A stretch of 64,000 bases of DNA, taken from assembly GCA_964571135.1 (NCBI GenBank), contig CAZMZW010000006.1, positions 62,001 to 126,000 of the forward strand. The letters run 5' to 3'. The position numbers were made by a program, and so were the translations under genes. Positions 1-8,802 of this stretch are shown here, piece after piece. Position 1 is the stretch's first letter; the number at the start of each line of letters is the position of its first letter. The stretch is from CAZMZW01 sp964571135 (lineage in GTDB: Bacteria > Chloroflexota > Anaerolineae > Anaerolineales > Anaerolineaceae). The notes beneath the pieces are model-generated. The model ran no database searches, was not told the DNA's origin, and worked only from the letters and a program-made list of their open reading frames with translations.

Positions 1-860
1 AATCCAATCCCGCTTGTTGATAACGGGAGATGGTTATTGATCAATTCTGACGCCAACTCGGACAAAGCAATCTTATTCAATGAATAATATAAGGAAAGAA
101 GCGAATGCGCGATTGCCCAGGCACCCCAAAGGAATATTCCAATGACCAATACAAAACAGTGAATTGACCGGGTAAAGTTCCTATTTTCAAAATTTTCCCA
201 TTTTCTTTCTATTTTCTGCCACCACGCCAATCGTTCCGGAACCAATGAAATTTTTTTGGATTGCAGATACCTGGTCAGTGAGTTCGAAAGGCTTACCAGA
301 GATGGCTCCTGGCTTTGTTTTTTGACCATTTTTAATCGATGAATGATCTCGGTTTTCTCAGCCTCGGATAAATCGCGGTCGATCACATCTTCCAATTGTT
401 CGAGAATGAGATATGAACTATGGCGCGAATCTAATTCCCGTTTACGGCGCACAAGGGTATAGATCAGCAAGGTGATAAGAAAAAGTGCATAAATGATCGG
501 GGCAGCAGCCGGAAAAAAATAATTGTTCTGCTGCGTAATAAACTTCCCAACCTCATCAATGAATAATCCAACACCTACACCGGACAAGAAAGCGCTAACG
601 TTAAGCGCCCAACGGTTAGCGAGGATGAGGGGAAACAAAGCGGCAACAAAAAGTAACAGCCCGCCCCATAATACGTGTGCGATGTGCAGTCCCCCGCCTC
701 CCAATTGGGGAAAACCAGTCAAGTTGAGGAATAAACGGGTCAAGGTGACGGAACCCGCAAAGCTTAACAGAGTGATTAGCAAATAACGTTCGGCATATAA
801 ACGACGAACCGGGGAACGAATCGGCAGCAAATTGGGTTGAACGCTGGGTCCGGTTTTCAT
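1..860 (-). CDS. Membrane protein of unknown function (C-terminus beyond window)
   Basis: An open frame runs from an ATG at 860 on the minus strand to the left edge, about 286 codons with no stop, so the C-terminus is missing. After a basic N-terminus there are four hydrophobic segments, at roughly residues 27-47, 60-82, 86-104 and 112-136. A charged, probably cytoplasmic stretch with KKRE- and EDVIDRDL-type motifs follows, then a fifth hydrophobic segment near residues 238-262. A GVGVGLFIDEVGKFI stretch lies in or next to the third segment. I do not recognise the family. The gene begins 5 nt after the dcd stop, so it is probably translated with dcd; its own ribosome-binding site is weak. Unknown membrane protein is the safe reading. 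Confidence 0.7.
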   Translation of the reverse strand, partial: MKTGPSVQPNLLPIRSPVRRLYAERYLLITLLSFAGSVTLTRLFLNLTGFPQLGGGGLHIAHVLWGGLLLFVAALFPLILANRWALNVSAFLSGVGVGLFIDEVGKFITQQNNYFFPAAAPIIYALFLITLLIYTLVRRKRELDSRHSSYLILEQLEDVIDRDLSEAEKTEIIHRLKMVKKQSQEPSLVSLSNSLTRYLQSKKISLVPERLAWWQKIERKWENFENRNFTRSIHCFVLVIGIFLWGAWAIAHSLLSLYYSLNKIALSELASELINNHLPLSTSGIG

Positions 861-865
861 TCTTT

Positions 866-1420
866 TTACAATTTCGGCAGCTCAATATTCTGCTGTGCCT
901 GATATTTACCCTTTTTATCTGCATAGGAAACCTCACATACTTCCTCGGCTTCGAAGAAAAGGACCTGGGCAATGCCTTCATTTGCATAAATACGAGCTGG
1001 AAGCGGAGTTGTGTTCGAAATTTCCATCGTAACAAACCCTTCCCATTCCGGTTCAAAAGGTGTGACGTTAACAATAATCCCGCAGCGCGCATAGGTGCTT
1101 TTGCCCAGGCAGACAGTAAGGATATTACGAGGAATTCGCAAATATTCCACAGTCTTGCCCAATACAAATGAATTGGGAGGAATGACACAAACGCTGCCCT
1201 TGAAATCGATCATGGAACGCGGATCAAATTGCTTTGGATCCACCACTGCTGAAAAGACATTAGTAAAGATCTTAAATTCATCTGCAATACGAATATCATA
1301 ACCATATGATGAAAGGCCATATGAAATAACCCCATCGCGAACCTGATGGTCAATGAAGGGTTCGATCATGCCATTCCGTTGGGCGTATTCACGAATGCGG
1401 TGGTCGGGTAAGAGTCCCAT
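866..1420 (-). CDS. dcd: dCTP deaminase
   Basis: This 184-residue protein matches the usual length of Dcd, which deaminates dCTP to dUTP in the cytoplasm and feeds dTTP synthesis. Visible family hallmarks are SYGLSSYGYDIR at residues 33-44, the LGKSTYARCGI substrate-binding loop at about 105-115, and the EWEGFVTMEISNTTPLPA segment, whose Glu133 is at the position of the catalytic glutamate in known Dcd enzymes. The closing region (YANEGIAQVLFF, then a GKYQAQQ tail) is typical of the monofunctional enzyme. The ATG at 1418-1420 follows a purine-rich GGAGAA site. The next gene on the strand starts 5 nt after the stop, suggesting co-transcription. Confidence 0.95.
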   Translation of the reverse strand: MGLLPDHRIREYAQRNGMIEPFIDHQVRDGVISYGLSSYGYDIRIADEFKIFTNVFSAVVDPKQFDPRSMIDFKGSVCVIPPNSFVLGKTVEYLRIPRNILTVCLGKSTYARCGIIVNVTPFEPEWEGFVTMEISNTTPLPARIYANEGIAQVLFFEAEEVCEVSYADKKGKYQAQQNIELPKL

Positions 1421-1436
1421 TTGTTCTCCTTGATTT

Positions 1437-3062
1437 TTACCAGTTACTGAAAAAAAATATATCTTTTAATACAGTCTCCCGCTCGATGGGTGTCATCAAA
1501 CGCGCTCGCGCCAAATCGATAAATTGGATGGTTACCAGTTTGGTATTAATATATTTTCCATTGTAAAAAACGTGTAGATCAATGAAAGCCTTGCGTTGGT
1601 CGCCTCCTTCATTGTATTGATCAAAAAACAGGTTGCCCAACCCATAATGAAGAAGCGCCCCATGATAAAACTCCATTGCCTGGGGTTGATGTCCCTGGCT
1701 GCCGCTGACAATGACTGCACCCGCCGCAGCTACTTTTTGGAAATCCGTTACCAAATGGGGGTCAGCTGTATACCGATAATATTCAATATGCTGGAAAGTA
1801 AAAATTGGCTGATATCCCAGCTTCACCACTTCCTGGATTTTTTGGCTCATCACATCCAAATCGCAGTGCACTGCACCAGGGGATGTAGCGGAAGCAGTAG
1901 CATATCCGACTGGTTTAGCGTTGCACCCTAAAAAGGCGATCTTATTTCCATTTACTTCTAATAGTGCGGGCTTTTGACCTTCTTCCAAAGACCGCCCACC
2001 CCCGTAGTATTTCCAACCACGCTGGTCATACATATCCAGAGTGTAAAACATCGGATCCGGACCCCAATCGCGAAAATGGTCGCCGGTTAATTCAACGACA
2101 TCCGTACCGACTGCCTCCAATAATTGGATGTAATCCGGACGGCTGCAAAAAACCATGTTCCTGTCATCGGCAGGATTACTGAAAGGTTTGGGGCAATTAG
2201 GCCAAAAAGGGATTTCGTTACTGATATGGGTAATATCTGCATCGCGGAGGATATTACCAATATCAATGGCGGGGTAAGTCATGCCATATTTTTCCATGTA
2301 ATAAGCAGTCCCACGAACCAAAGCAGTTACTCCGGTTACGGCGACCACAGTCATTTTTTGCGGATCACGGTTAGTTGATGGAACGAGTGGTTCTACAGAT
2401 TTCAACCCATATTGTTGAACAATTTTTTCAACGAGATCCGTTTTTCCCACAAAGGAAAACGGAACGCTTAATTTATAGGTTTTTGGGTCAAACACCTTTT
2501 GAATAGGTGATTGACCATCCACCTGGATCACTTTCCACTGCGGTTCAATTTGATCAAATGGAATGATCGCCCAGGTAGTCTTTTCCTCCCAGGCGGTCGA
2601 TAGCAGCGCCTCTGAAGAAACAGAAGCCAAATTACTTGCTGCCGGTTCACCCCAGATTTTCGTAAAAATTGCCTGGGTGGACCCATCCATGATCAGGCGC
2701 TTTGCAACAAAACCTGCACCTGATTCTCCACGCCAGAAATTCTGGAGGTCAACCAGAGACACTCCATCAGTAACCGTTGGAAAGGGAGCGACCAGGGTAT
2801 AAATCCAGGTACTCACCGGATAATCACTTCCCACATCCAGGCGGATATCCGCTTTATCGCTTTCATTTAACTGGATGATGTTCTTAGGAAGATTAATTTG
2901 CCTGACCATCTCAGCTGGTAAATAAGGAGGAAACCACATACTGATCACTGAAGGAGTAGTTATTACCTGGGAAGTTGGCTGCAGGACTTCGCTCTGACCT
3001 GAGCAGGCAGTAATAATTAAAAGACTGAAGAGCAATACTGCGATGAAGAAGCGTTGTTTCAT
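1437..3062 (-). CDS. CapA-family lipoprotein (PGA_cap metallophosphatase-like)
   Basis: A 541-residue lipoprotein: a basic start and hydrophobic stretch end in the lipobox LIITAC, with the acylated Cys at residue 20. Residues about 40-230 form a domain I cannot assign. From about residue 236 the protein follows the PGA_cap (CapA/PgsA) pattern: a TVVAVTGV strand, HISNEIPFWP, ELTGDHFRDWG, a GGGRSLEEGQ turn, FTFQHIEYY, SGSQGHQPQAMEF and GLGNLFFDQ. The spaced His/Asp/Asn residues are those expected for the metallophosphatase-like fold. Family members take part in capsular poly-gamma-glutamate handling, but no capB or capC is nearby, so the substrate here is unknown. It probably acts outside the membrane on polymer or cell wall. 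Confidence 0.8.
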   Translation of the reverse strand: MKQRFFIAVLLFSLLIITACSGQSEVLQPTSQVITTPSVISMWFPPYLPAEMVRQINLPKNIIQLNESDKADIRLDVGSDYPVSTWIYTLVAPFPTVTDGVSLVDLQNFWRGESGAGFVAKRLIMDGSTQAIFTKIWGEPAASNLASVSSEALLSTAWEEKTTWAIIPFDQIEPQWKVIQVDGQSPIQKVFDPKTYKLSVPFSFVGKTDLVEKIVQQYGLKSVEPLVPSTNRDPQKMTVVAVTGVTALVRGTAYYMEKYGMTYPAIDIGNILRDADITHISNEIPFWPNCPKPFSNPADDRNMVFCSRPDYIQLLEAVGTDVVELTGDHFRDWGPDPMFYTLDMYDQRGWKYYGGGRSLEEGQKPALLEVNGNKIAFLGCNAKPVGYATASATSPGAVHCDLDVMSQKIQEVVKLGYQPIFTFQHIEYYRYTADPHLVTDFQKVAAAGAVIVSGSQGHQPQAMEFYHGALLHYGLGNLFFDQYNEGGDQRKAFIDLHVFYNGKYINTKLVTIQFIDLARARLMTPIERETVLKDIFFFSNW

Positions 3063-3076
3063 AAAAATTAATTTTA

Positions 3077-4627
3077 TTACCAGAGGATTAAATTGGCACG
3101 GTCTTTTACCGCACTGCGTATTTCCAAATCCAGAACAGATGCCTTCTGTTCTATCTCACTCAATTTTTTAAGGATCGGTTTTGAACGTGGATCCTCAGAG
3201 AGTTCGACCAGGTTTATGCGAACATTTCCACCTGCTCCAACGATGGCAGCATGTGCAAGTGCAGACGCTGTGGCTGCATCCGAGATTGCATTGACGTTTC
3301 CAGAGCGGGCTGCTTGAATAGAGATATCCATCACTTCGAGTGCTAAATTTGCCGTTAATAAAGGTATATTGGCTGCTTCCAAGCTGGCTTTTTGAATTGC
3401 TTTCTTACGCATTAATTCCTGTTCAGGTGATTCTTTTGCCATTTTCATGGCAGCCATAACCTTTTCAAAGGCGAACGCATCATCCCTGACAGCCCGGGTA
3501 AGCTTACGGCGGAGCTCTTCAGCCTTTTCGATCATTATCAACATTTCTTTTTCCACAAGTGCATATTTCTTTTTACCAACAGTCAGGCGCCCCACCATGG
3601 CGACCAAGGCAGCTCCTTCCGCGGCAGTATATGCCGAAGCCGACCCTCCACCAGGAGTTGGTGCAGCGCTGGCTAAAAGGTCGAGAAAATCCGCCCCAAT
3701 CCCAGCATCAGTAGATTTCGTCACTGTACCTGCAGAGGACAGTAATTCATTTTCCAGAATCTGATGATTTTCAAAACCATCGAGTTGTGTGTACCAAACT
3801 GCCACATCCACCAAAGCCTGCTGCGGTATCAAACCCACCAGTTCACTGTGATGCACCCCCACCCCATACCGTTGAGCTTCGCGGCGCACCATTTCCACAA
3901 CCTGGGCGATTGAGGTTTTGCGGTAATCGGTCATGTTCATGGAAACCTGCGCACGCCCATTCACCAGAACTCCCATGGCTTTAAGGTAACGTAATCCGCC
4001 AGAGGAAAACCGAATGGTTTTGGCTATTTTTTTAGCAATTTCCACATCCTCAGTCGTAAGGTAAAGGTTAAAAGCGACCAGGGGTTCACGAGCGCCAATC
4101 ACGGTTGCCCCAGCCTTACCCAGTTTACGAGGACCAAAATCCGGAATGCGGTCAGGGTTGGTTTCAATCTCAGTTTTTAACCCCTCGTATTGCCCTCTAC
4201 GAATGTCTTCAAGGTTATGCCGATCAGGCCGGGTGGCCGCTTCTTCATATAAATAAACCGGAATACCTAATTCCTCACCAATTTTTTTCCCCAGCCGACG
4301 TGCCATCTCCACGCATTCTGCCATGCTAATACCGCTGATGGGCACAAACGGCACTACATCTGTAGCACCCATTCGAGGATGCTCACCTTGATGCTGATCC
4401 AGGTCGATCAATTCGGCCGCTTTTTTTATGGCATTGAAAAGGGCGATTTCCATGGCTGCGGGCTCACCGAGCAGGGTGACCACGGTACGGTTGTGGTCAA
4501 CGTCGGAATGTTGATCAAGGATCTGTATACCGGATCCGATATTTAAAGCGGCAATGATCGCTTCAATTACCTGCGGGCGCCGTCCTTCGGAGAAATTGGG
4601 AATACATTCCACTAATGGTGAGGTCAT
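3077..4627 (-). CDS. ftcD: Glutamate formimidoyltransferase / formimidoyl-THF cyclodeaminase
   Basis: The 516-residue protein has the two-domain layout of FTCD (mammalian enzyme about 541). The N-terminal transferase starts LVECIPNFSEGRRPQVIEAI and contains VTLLGEPAAME, HPRMGATDVVPFVP and VPVYLYEEAA-like segments through about residue 300. The C-terminal cyclodeaminase begins FLDLLASAAPTPGGGSASAY near residue 312 and contains GAALVAMVGRLT and SDAATASALAHAAI. It moves the formimino group from formiminoglutamate to tetrahydrofolate and then releases ammonia, a step of histidine degradation. No other hut genes are in view, so it may serve general one-carbon metabolism. The ATG at 4627 follows GAGGAAAAT. 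It ends 14 nt before the CapA-like gene on the same strand. Confidence 0.95.
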   Translation of the reverse strand: MTSPLVECIPNFSEGRRPQVIEAIIAALNIGSGIQILDQHSDVDHNRTVVTLLGEPAAMEIALFNAIKKAAELIDLDQHQGEHPRMGATDVVPFVPISGISMAECVEMARRLGKKIGEELGIPVYLYEEAATRPDRHNLEDIRRGQYEGLKTEIETNPDRIPDFGPRKLGKAGATVIGAREPLVAFNLYLTTEDVEIAKKIAKTIRFSSGGLRYLKAMGVLVNGRAQVSMNMTDYRKTSIAQVVEMVRREAQRYGVGVHHSELVGLIPQQALVDVAVWYTQLDGFENHQILENELLSSAGTVTKSTDAGIGADFLDLLASAAPTPGGGSASAYTAAEGAALVAMVGRLTVGKKKYALVEKEMLIMIEKAEELRRKLTRAVRDDAFAFEKVMAAMKMAKESPEQELMRKKAIQKASLEAANIPLLTANLALEVMDISIQAARSGNVNAISDAATASALAHAAIVGAGGNVRINLVELSEDPRSKPILKKLSEIEQKASVLDLEIRSAVKDRANLILW

Positions 4628-4809
4628 ATTTTCCTCATTTGACTTTTCGGCAATTATAGCTGATTGTCGGCTCCCCGGTATTAGATCATTGAAGCACGAA
4701 GGTTATAACATTTGATTCGAAAAAAAACTTCTTCATTCCTTTCTTAATTAATCTCAGCCAATAAGTGAAATATTTGTATAATCATTATAGTGATCAATAA
4801 AGGTGAACT

Positions 4810-5478
4810 ATGTGCGGACGTTTTACGATAACCCTTGATCCGGCTGATCTGCAGCAGGAATTGGACCTGGGCGACATGCCATCCGAATGGAAGCCGCGTT
4901 ATAACGTCGCTCCCACCCAGGAAATCCCCATCGTCAATAATGCACATGAGCGGAATGTAAAAATGATGCATTGGGGACTCATCCCTTTTTGGGCAAAAGA
5001 TAAAAGCATCGGTGCGCGGATGATCAACGCACGCTCAGAGACTCTGCGCGAAAAACCTTCTTTCCGGCAGGCGTTTATCCAGCGCCGCTGCCTGATCCTG
5101 GCTGATGGATTCTATGAGTGGCAGCGCAAAGACCCCTCAGCCCCCAAAGTGCCAATGTATTTCCAATTAAAGGATTCCAAACCCTTTTTCTTTGCCGGCT
5201 TATGGGAAAGCTGGCATGAGACTCCTGAAAAAGAGCTGCTTTCCTGCACCATCATCACTTGCGGTCCAAATGAGTTGGTGGCCAAGATCCATGACCGCAT
5301 GCCGGTCATCCTGGATAAACAAAACTGCTGGAAATGGCTGGAAGAGAAAGACCCAATCAAATTGCAGGGTATGCTGGTACCTTGCCCGGCCGATAAGATG
5401 CAAGCACACGCAGTGGGGCGCTATGTCAACAACCCCAAAGTGGACAGCGCAGAATGTATCCTGCCGCTCGCTTTTTGA
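4810..5478 (+). CDS. yedK: SRAP-domain protein, YedK/HMCES type
   Basis: This 222-residue protein is a SOS-response-associated peptidase (SRAP) protein. These proteins bind single-stranded DNA and crosslink covalently to abasic sites through Cys2, protecting them from cleavage. Met1 is followed by Cys2 (MCGRFT), which becomes N-terminal after methionine removal. The other active-site positions are visible: Asn73 in ARMINARSE, Glu103 in DGFYEWQ, and His161 in the HDRMPVIL motif. The MHWGLIPFWAKD segment is also a hallmark. The AAAGGTGA site just upstream fixes the ATG. It is divergent from ftcD with about 180 bp between them and appears to stand alone. No LexA box was identified. Confidence 0.95.
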   Translation: MCGRFTITLDPADLQQELDLGDMPSEWKPRYNVAPTQEIPIVNNAHERNVKMMHWGLIPFWAKDKSIGARMINARSETLREKPSFRQAFIQRRCLILADGFYEWQRKDPSAPKVPMYFQLKDSKPFFFAGLWESWHETPEKELLSCTIITCGPNELVAKIHDRMPVILDKQNCWKWLEEKDPIKLQGMLVPCPADKMQAHAVGRYVNNPKVDSAECILPLAF

Positions 5479-5560
5479 ATTATTTATACATTATATAGAA
5501 ATCTAAACCTCTGCCCCATCGATCATAGGAATATCGCTTTAGACATAATTTTCGATACTA

Positions 5561-7417
5561 TCAATCTTTCAATTGATTGGAACAATAGACACTGCCCTGA
5601 TCATCCTGATACAGTAATCTGTAATATTTAAGCAAATCTGACTCAGATATAAATGATGGCACAAATACTCGACCTCCGCCAAACCAATCGGTGTGGATGA
5701 TCACCAAATAATCGGGATTTGTTATTCTTGAAATTGTATTGGTGAATCCAGGGCCATAAACATAAAAAGGTAAGCCATTTTCCACCCAGATAACGCTATT
5801 GCGCACGTTGCGCTGAACATAATCATACGCGCTACGATATCCATTGTTACCAACAGGTTGAATATACTGGTCATATAGAATAATTCCATTCCCAGATTTC
5901 CACTGCATCTTATCGGACTGATTCATTAATAACCAGCTGGTAAAAATGATCACAAATAATGAAAATCCAATTTGCATCCATGGTTTGCTGCGAATGATTT
6001 TTATCAGAGACCCTATTGGTTGATTCATAAGCAGCAGAATATAAATGAACACAAACATCAGGAGCGTTTCCGCAAATCTCCAACTTACCTGGGTCGGCAC
6101 ATCGGTCCTTTGGAAAAAGCCGGAAACAGGCGTTGATATAAATGCGAGAAGCAGGAGAAAATAGATGAAAGTTGCTAAACGCAAGTCTTTTCTTCGAAAC
6201 AGGCAAAGAAATACCCCAATTATAAATAATCCAACCAACAGGATCAGGTTTTTTGGAATGTAATTATAAAAATATGGATTGGTAATATTAGCTAATATGC
6301 TCCAACCGGAAAGCTGCAATACACCGTCTGAAAACAAACGACCCATGCTTATTTGATTACGTAAAGCCCATAATATTCCAGGAAGGATAAGGAACAGCAT
6401 CAATAATATGATTAATCCTCTTTTAAAATATCCGGAATAATAATGAGCAGGACGCCCTAGTTTTCTTTCACTTTTAACGAACTCCCAGGCCTTCAGCAAC
6501 AAGAGGGGTGCCACAAGAAAAATCGAATTGGGTTTTATGGATAATGCGATCATGCTGGCAAATGAGATGCCGATCAATAGCCACTTATCTTTATTGGTCC
6601 GGTATGTCATCAATGCAAAAACAATAATTGCCAATTGGGCAGCAGTTAAGAACAGGTCATTTTTACCGACTGTGTAAATATCCTGGGTGAAAATTCGCCA
6701 GAAGTTAAATATCTTAAAAATATTGTCACTGAGAAGAATAAGAATTATTGAAATGAATAATATTCCGCTAGAGAGTTTGGTGGCAATTCTGGCAATTAAC
6801 CAGGCTGAGGATACCAATAAAAGGAGAATAATCACATGCATTAAACCAAAAAGGGTTTCGTTACCACTCAATGAGATGGCAAAGGTTAAAAGTGATTCGT
6901 AACCATAAGGATATTCACCGTAAGGTATGTTTAAATCCCATACTGATCCGCTTCTGAATAATTCGATCGCCTTGGGAAAATGATAAACGCCCGCGTCCCA
7001 GGCAAACCAATTGCCGGAATAAGAAAAAGGCCATCTAATCACAGGCAGCAGAATGAGCAAGCCGAGAAGCAGGAGTCCGCAGAACATTAATAACATTTCC
7101 ATTCCGGGATTGAATGAAAAACCAGCTTTGTTTTGAATGTGCTCTAATATTCTCATTTCAGCCTGAGTGCTGAACCAATAAAATGCAGCTGCAGAAATTG
7201 CTAGGCTGAAAATTATTCCCAAGATCGGCCGATAACTATTCAAAATACCTAATATTGACCCCCCCGCGATGACCCCGAATAATAACGAAAGTGTAGCACC
7301 AAATATTTTAATAAATAATCGCCAGAAAAAATTGTTCGTGCGGGTGGTTAAGGAATCTTCTTTACCTGGATTTATAAGGTCTGGTTTATTATGAGGTTCA
7401 GATTCTCTTTTTTTCAC
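5561..7417 (-). CDS. Polytopic membrane protein, possible GT-C type glycosyltransferase
   Basis: A large protein with roughly ten to twelve hydrophobic segments and a C-terminal soluble tail of about 120 residues. It contains a PYGEYPYGYESLLTF loop between early membrane helices and a WRFAETLLMF segment late in the chain. The pattern (many helices, extracytoplasmic aromatic loops, C-terminal globular part) resembles lipid-linked-sugar glycosyltransferases of the GT-C fold, but no decisive DD or DE motif is certain. The frame stays open up to 7564, which lies inside the tRNA-Glu gene, so the upstream ATG there is implausible. I chose the GTG at 7417, giving about 618 residues; the start remains uncertain. 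The gene is isolated on its strand. Confidence 0.6.
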   Translation of the reverse strand: MKKRESEPHNKPDLINPGKEDSLTTRTNNFFWRLFIKIFGATLSLLFGVIAGGSILGILNSYRPILGIIFSLAISAAAFYWFSTQAEMRILEHIQNKAGFSFNPGMEMLLMFCGLLLLGLLILLPVIRWPFSYSGNWFAWDAGVYHFPKAIELFRSGSVWDLNIPYGEYPYGYESLLTFAISLSGNETLFGLMHVIILLLLVSSAWLIARIATKLSSGILFISIILILLSDNIFKIFNFWRIFTQDIYTVGKNDLFLTAAQLAIIVFALMTYRTNKDKWLLIGISFASMIALSIKPNSIFLVAPLLLLKAWEFVKSERKLGRPAHYYSGYFKRGLIILLMLFLILPGILWALRNQISMGRLFSDGVLQLSGWSILANITNPYFYNYIPKNLILLVGLFIIGVFLCLFRRKDLRLATFIYFLLLLAFISTPVSGFFQRTDVPTQVSWRFAETLLMFVFIYILLLMNQPIGSLIKIIRSKPWMQIGFSLFVIIFTSWLLMNQSDKMQWKSGNGIILYDQYIQPVGNNGYRSAYDYVQRNVRNSVIWVENGLPFYVYGPGFTNTISRITNPDYLVIIHTDWFGGGRVFVPSFISESDLLKYYRLLYQDDQGSVYCSNQLKD

Positions 7418-7556
7418 ATCCAGAATTATACCGAGAAGTAATGGAGAATTGGCACTCAAGCAAATGAACTCCAAGTGAATAGGGCAGAATGCAGACCGCA
7501 CTTTTAAGCTTTTTGCTTGACCCATTGCAGGGCATAGAGTAAAATTCCTCTTCGAT

Positions 7557-7629
7557 GCCCCCATCGTCTAGGGGACTAGGACGCGGCCCTTTCAAGGCCA
7601 AAACTGGAGTTCGAATCTCCATGGGGGCA
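7557..7629 (+). tRNA. tRNA-Glu (TTC anticodon)
   Basis: A complete cloverleaf can be drawn. The acceptor stem GCCCCCA (7557-7563) pairs with TGGGGGC (7622-7628), with discriminator A at 7629. The D-arm holds GTCTAGGGGACTAGGAC. The anticodon loop CTTTCAA (7589-7595) has TTC at 7591-7593. The T-arm contains GGAGTTCGAATCTCC. CCA is not encoded. An intrinsic terminator follows directly. A degraded copy of the 3' half of this gene lies about 8 kb downstream. Confidence 0.97.
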
Positions 7630-7633
7630 CAAG

Positions 7634-7667
7634 AAAATCTCCGCTGATATTTGCGGGGATTTTTTTT
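7634..7667 (+). terminator. Intrinsic terminator of tRNA-Glu
   Basis: The inverted repeat AATCTCCGC / GCGGGGATT (one G-T pair) encloses a TGATATTT loop and runs into a T tract. It sits right after the tRNA and is copied together with it at the distal repeat. Confidence 0.85.
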
Positions 7668-7860
7668 ACCAACTATTTGATTGGATGCTTAGGGAGATTC
7701 TGGCTGAGGCTACGACAAAAGCCGACACTTTTGAAAAAAATTCTTTTTCAATAATACGATGATTGTTAGCTATACGCAATTACACCTGGTGAAATTAGCT
7801 CATGGAATTACTTATATTAATCGATGCGACATATTTGCATTTCAATAAATTAAATCACAT

Positions 7861-8754
7861 TTACTTTTTGCTATTGATCGCCATCGCCATTGCACCCAAT
7901 GCGCCAGATCTATTTCCAAGCACAGGCAAATGAATATATTCATCGATTTTTTCCAGCAGCATGTTGGAATGGACGTAACCATTATTAAACTTTTGAATAT
8001 TTGTTCTTACATTCTGGATCAATCCCGAGTGTTGTGAAACCCCGCCACCAAACACTATCTTCCTGGGAGAGTAAACGTAGATTAAATTGACAATTGCCCG
8101 AGCGATATATTCCGCTTCAAGGTCCCAGGCAGGATGGTCATCAGGAAGAGTATCTGGTTTCTGTCCCCAACGTTTATTCAGCGATGGACCAGAAGCGAGT
8201 CCCTCAAAGCAATCACCATGGTAAGGACAAACGCCCGGAAAGGGATCCCGCTGCCAATCGTGCGGAATCGAGGAATGGCCTGCTTCGGCGTGGATTAAAC
8301 CATGCAAGGGTTTACCATTGACGATCACGCCAACCCCAATCCCCGTTCCAACAGTCAAATACAGAAATGGATCAAGAATATGGTTTTCTTTATTCCAGAA
8401 TTGTTCCCCATAAGCGGCAGCATTGACATCCGTATCGAACGCAACAGGAACGTCTAACTCCCGCTGGACCAGACCCCGCAAATCAATATTTTGCCATCCC
8501 AATTTGGGAGTAGTGGTAATATGCCCGTATGTATCAGAATCCTGATTCAAATCCAGGGGACCGAATGACCCTATCCCAACCGCAGATAATTCGCGAGTGG
8601 TTGTGTACGGATTGAAAAATTCGATCACTTTTCGAATTGTTTCTTCCGGAGTTGTGGTTGGAATTCGTTTTTCGTTCACAATATGGTCAGGATTACTCCC
8701 TATCAAACACATAAATTTTGTTCCGCCAGATTCAATACCTCCAAATAATTTCAT
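7861..8754 (-). CDS. ROK-family fructokinase-like sugar kinase
   Basis: This 297-residue ROK kinase begins with the phosphate-binding motif GGIESGGTKF, as in zinc-containing bacterial fructokinases (ScrK/YdhR type). The VAFDTDVNAAAYGEQ stretch carries the catalytic Asp region, LYLTVGTGIGVGVIVNG is the adenosine/phosphate loop, and HAEAGHSSIPHDW followed by CPYHGDCFEGLASGPSL supplies the His/Cys zinc site. It would phosphorylate fructose or a related hexose with ATP in the cytoplasm. It is the last gene of an ABC transporter operon, 48 nt after the permease, so it probably phosphorylates the imported sugar. Substrate is inferred from family resemblance; glucose or mannose cannot be excluded. 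Confidence 0.85.
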   Translation of the reverse strand: MKLFGGIESGGTKFMCLIGSNPDHIVNEKRIPTTTPEETIRKVIEFFNPYTTTRELSAVGIGSFGPLDLNQDSDTYGHITTTPKLGWQNIDLRGLVQRELDVPVAFDTDVNAAAYGEQFWNKENHILDPFLYLTVGTGIGVGVIVNGKPLHGLIHAEAGHSSIPHDWQRDPFPGVCPYHGDCFEGLASGPSLNKRWGQKPDTLPDDHPAWDLEAEYIARAIVNLIYVYSPRKIVFGGGVSQHSGLIQNVRTNIQKFNNGYVHSNMLLEKIDEYIHLPVLGNRSGALGAMAMAINSKK

Positions 8755-8802
8755 GATTTCCTCTTAACCATTCCACGAATTGTCTGACGAGTGTTCATGT
8801 GT

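Noticed and set aside
7418..7564. Upstream ATG codons for the membrane protein gene, including one inside tRNA-Glu
   Set aside because: A start within a tRNA on the opposite strand is implausible, and the extra N-terminus looks like random sequence without a ribosome site.
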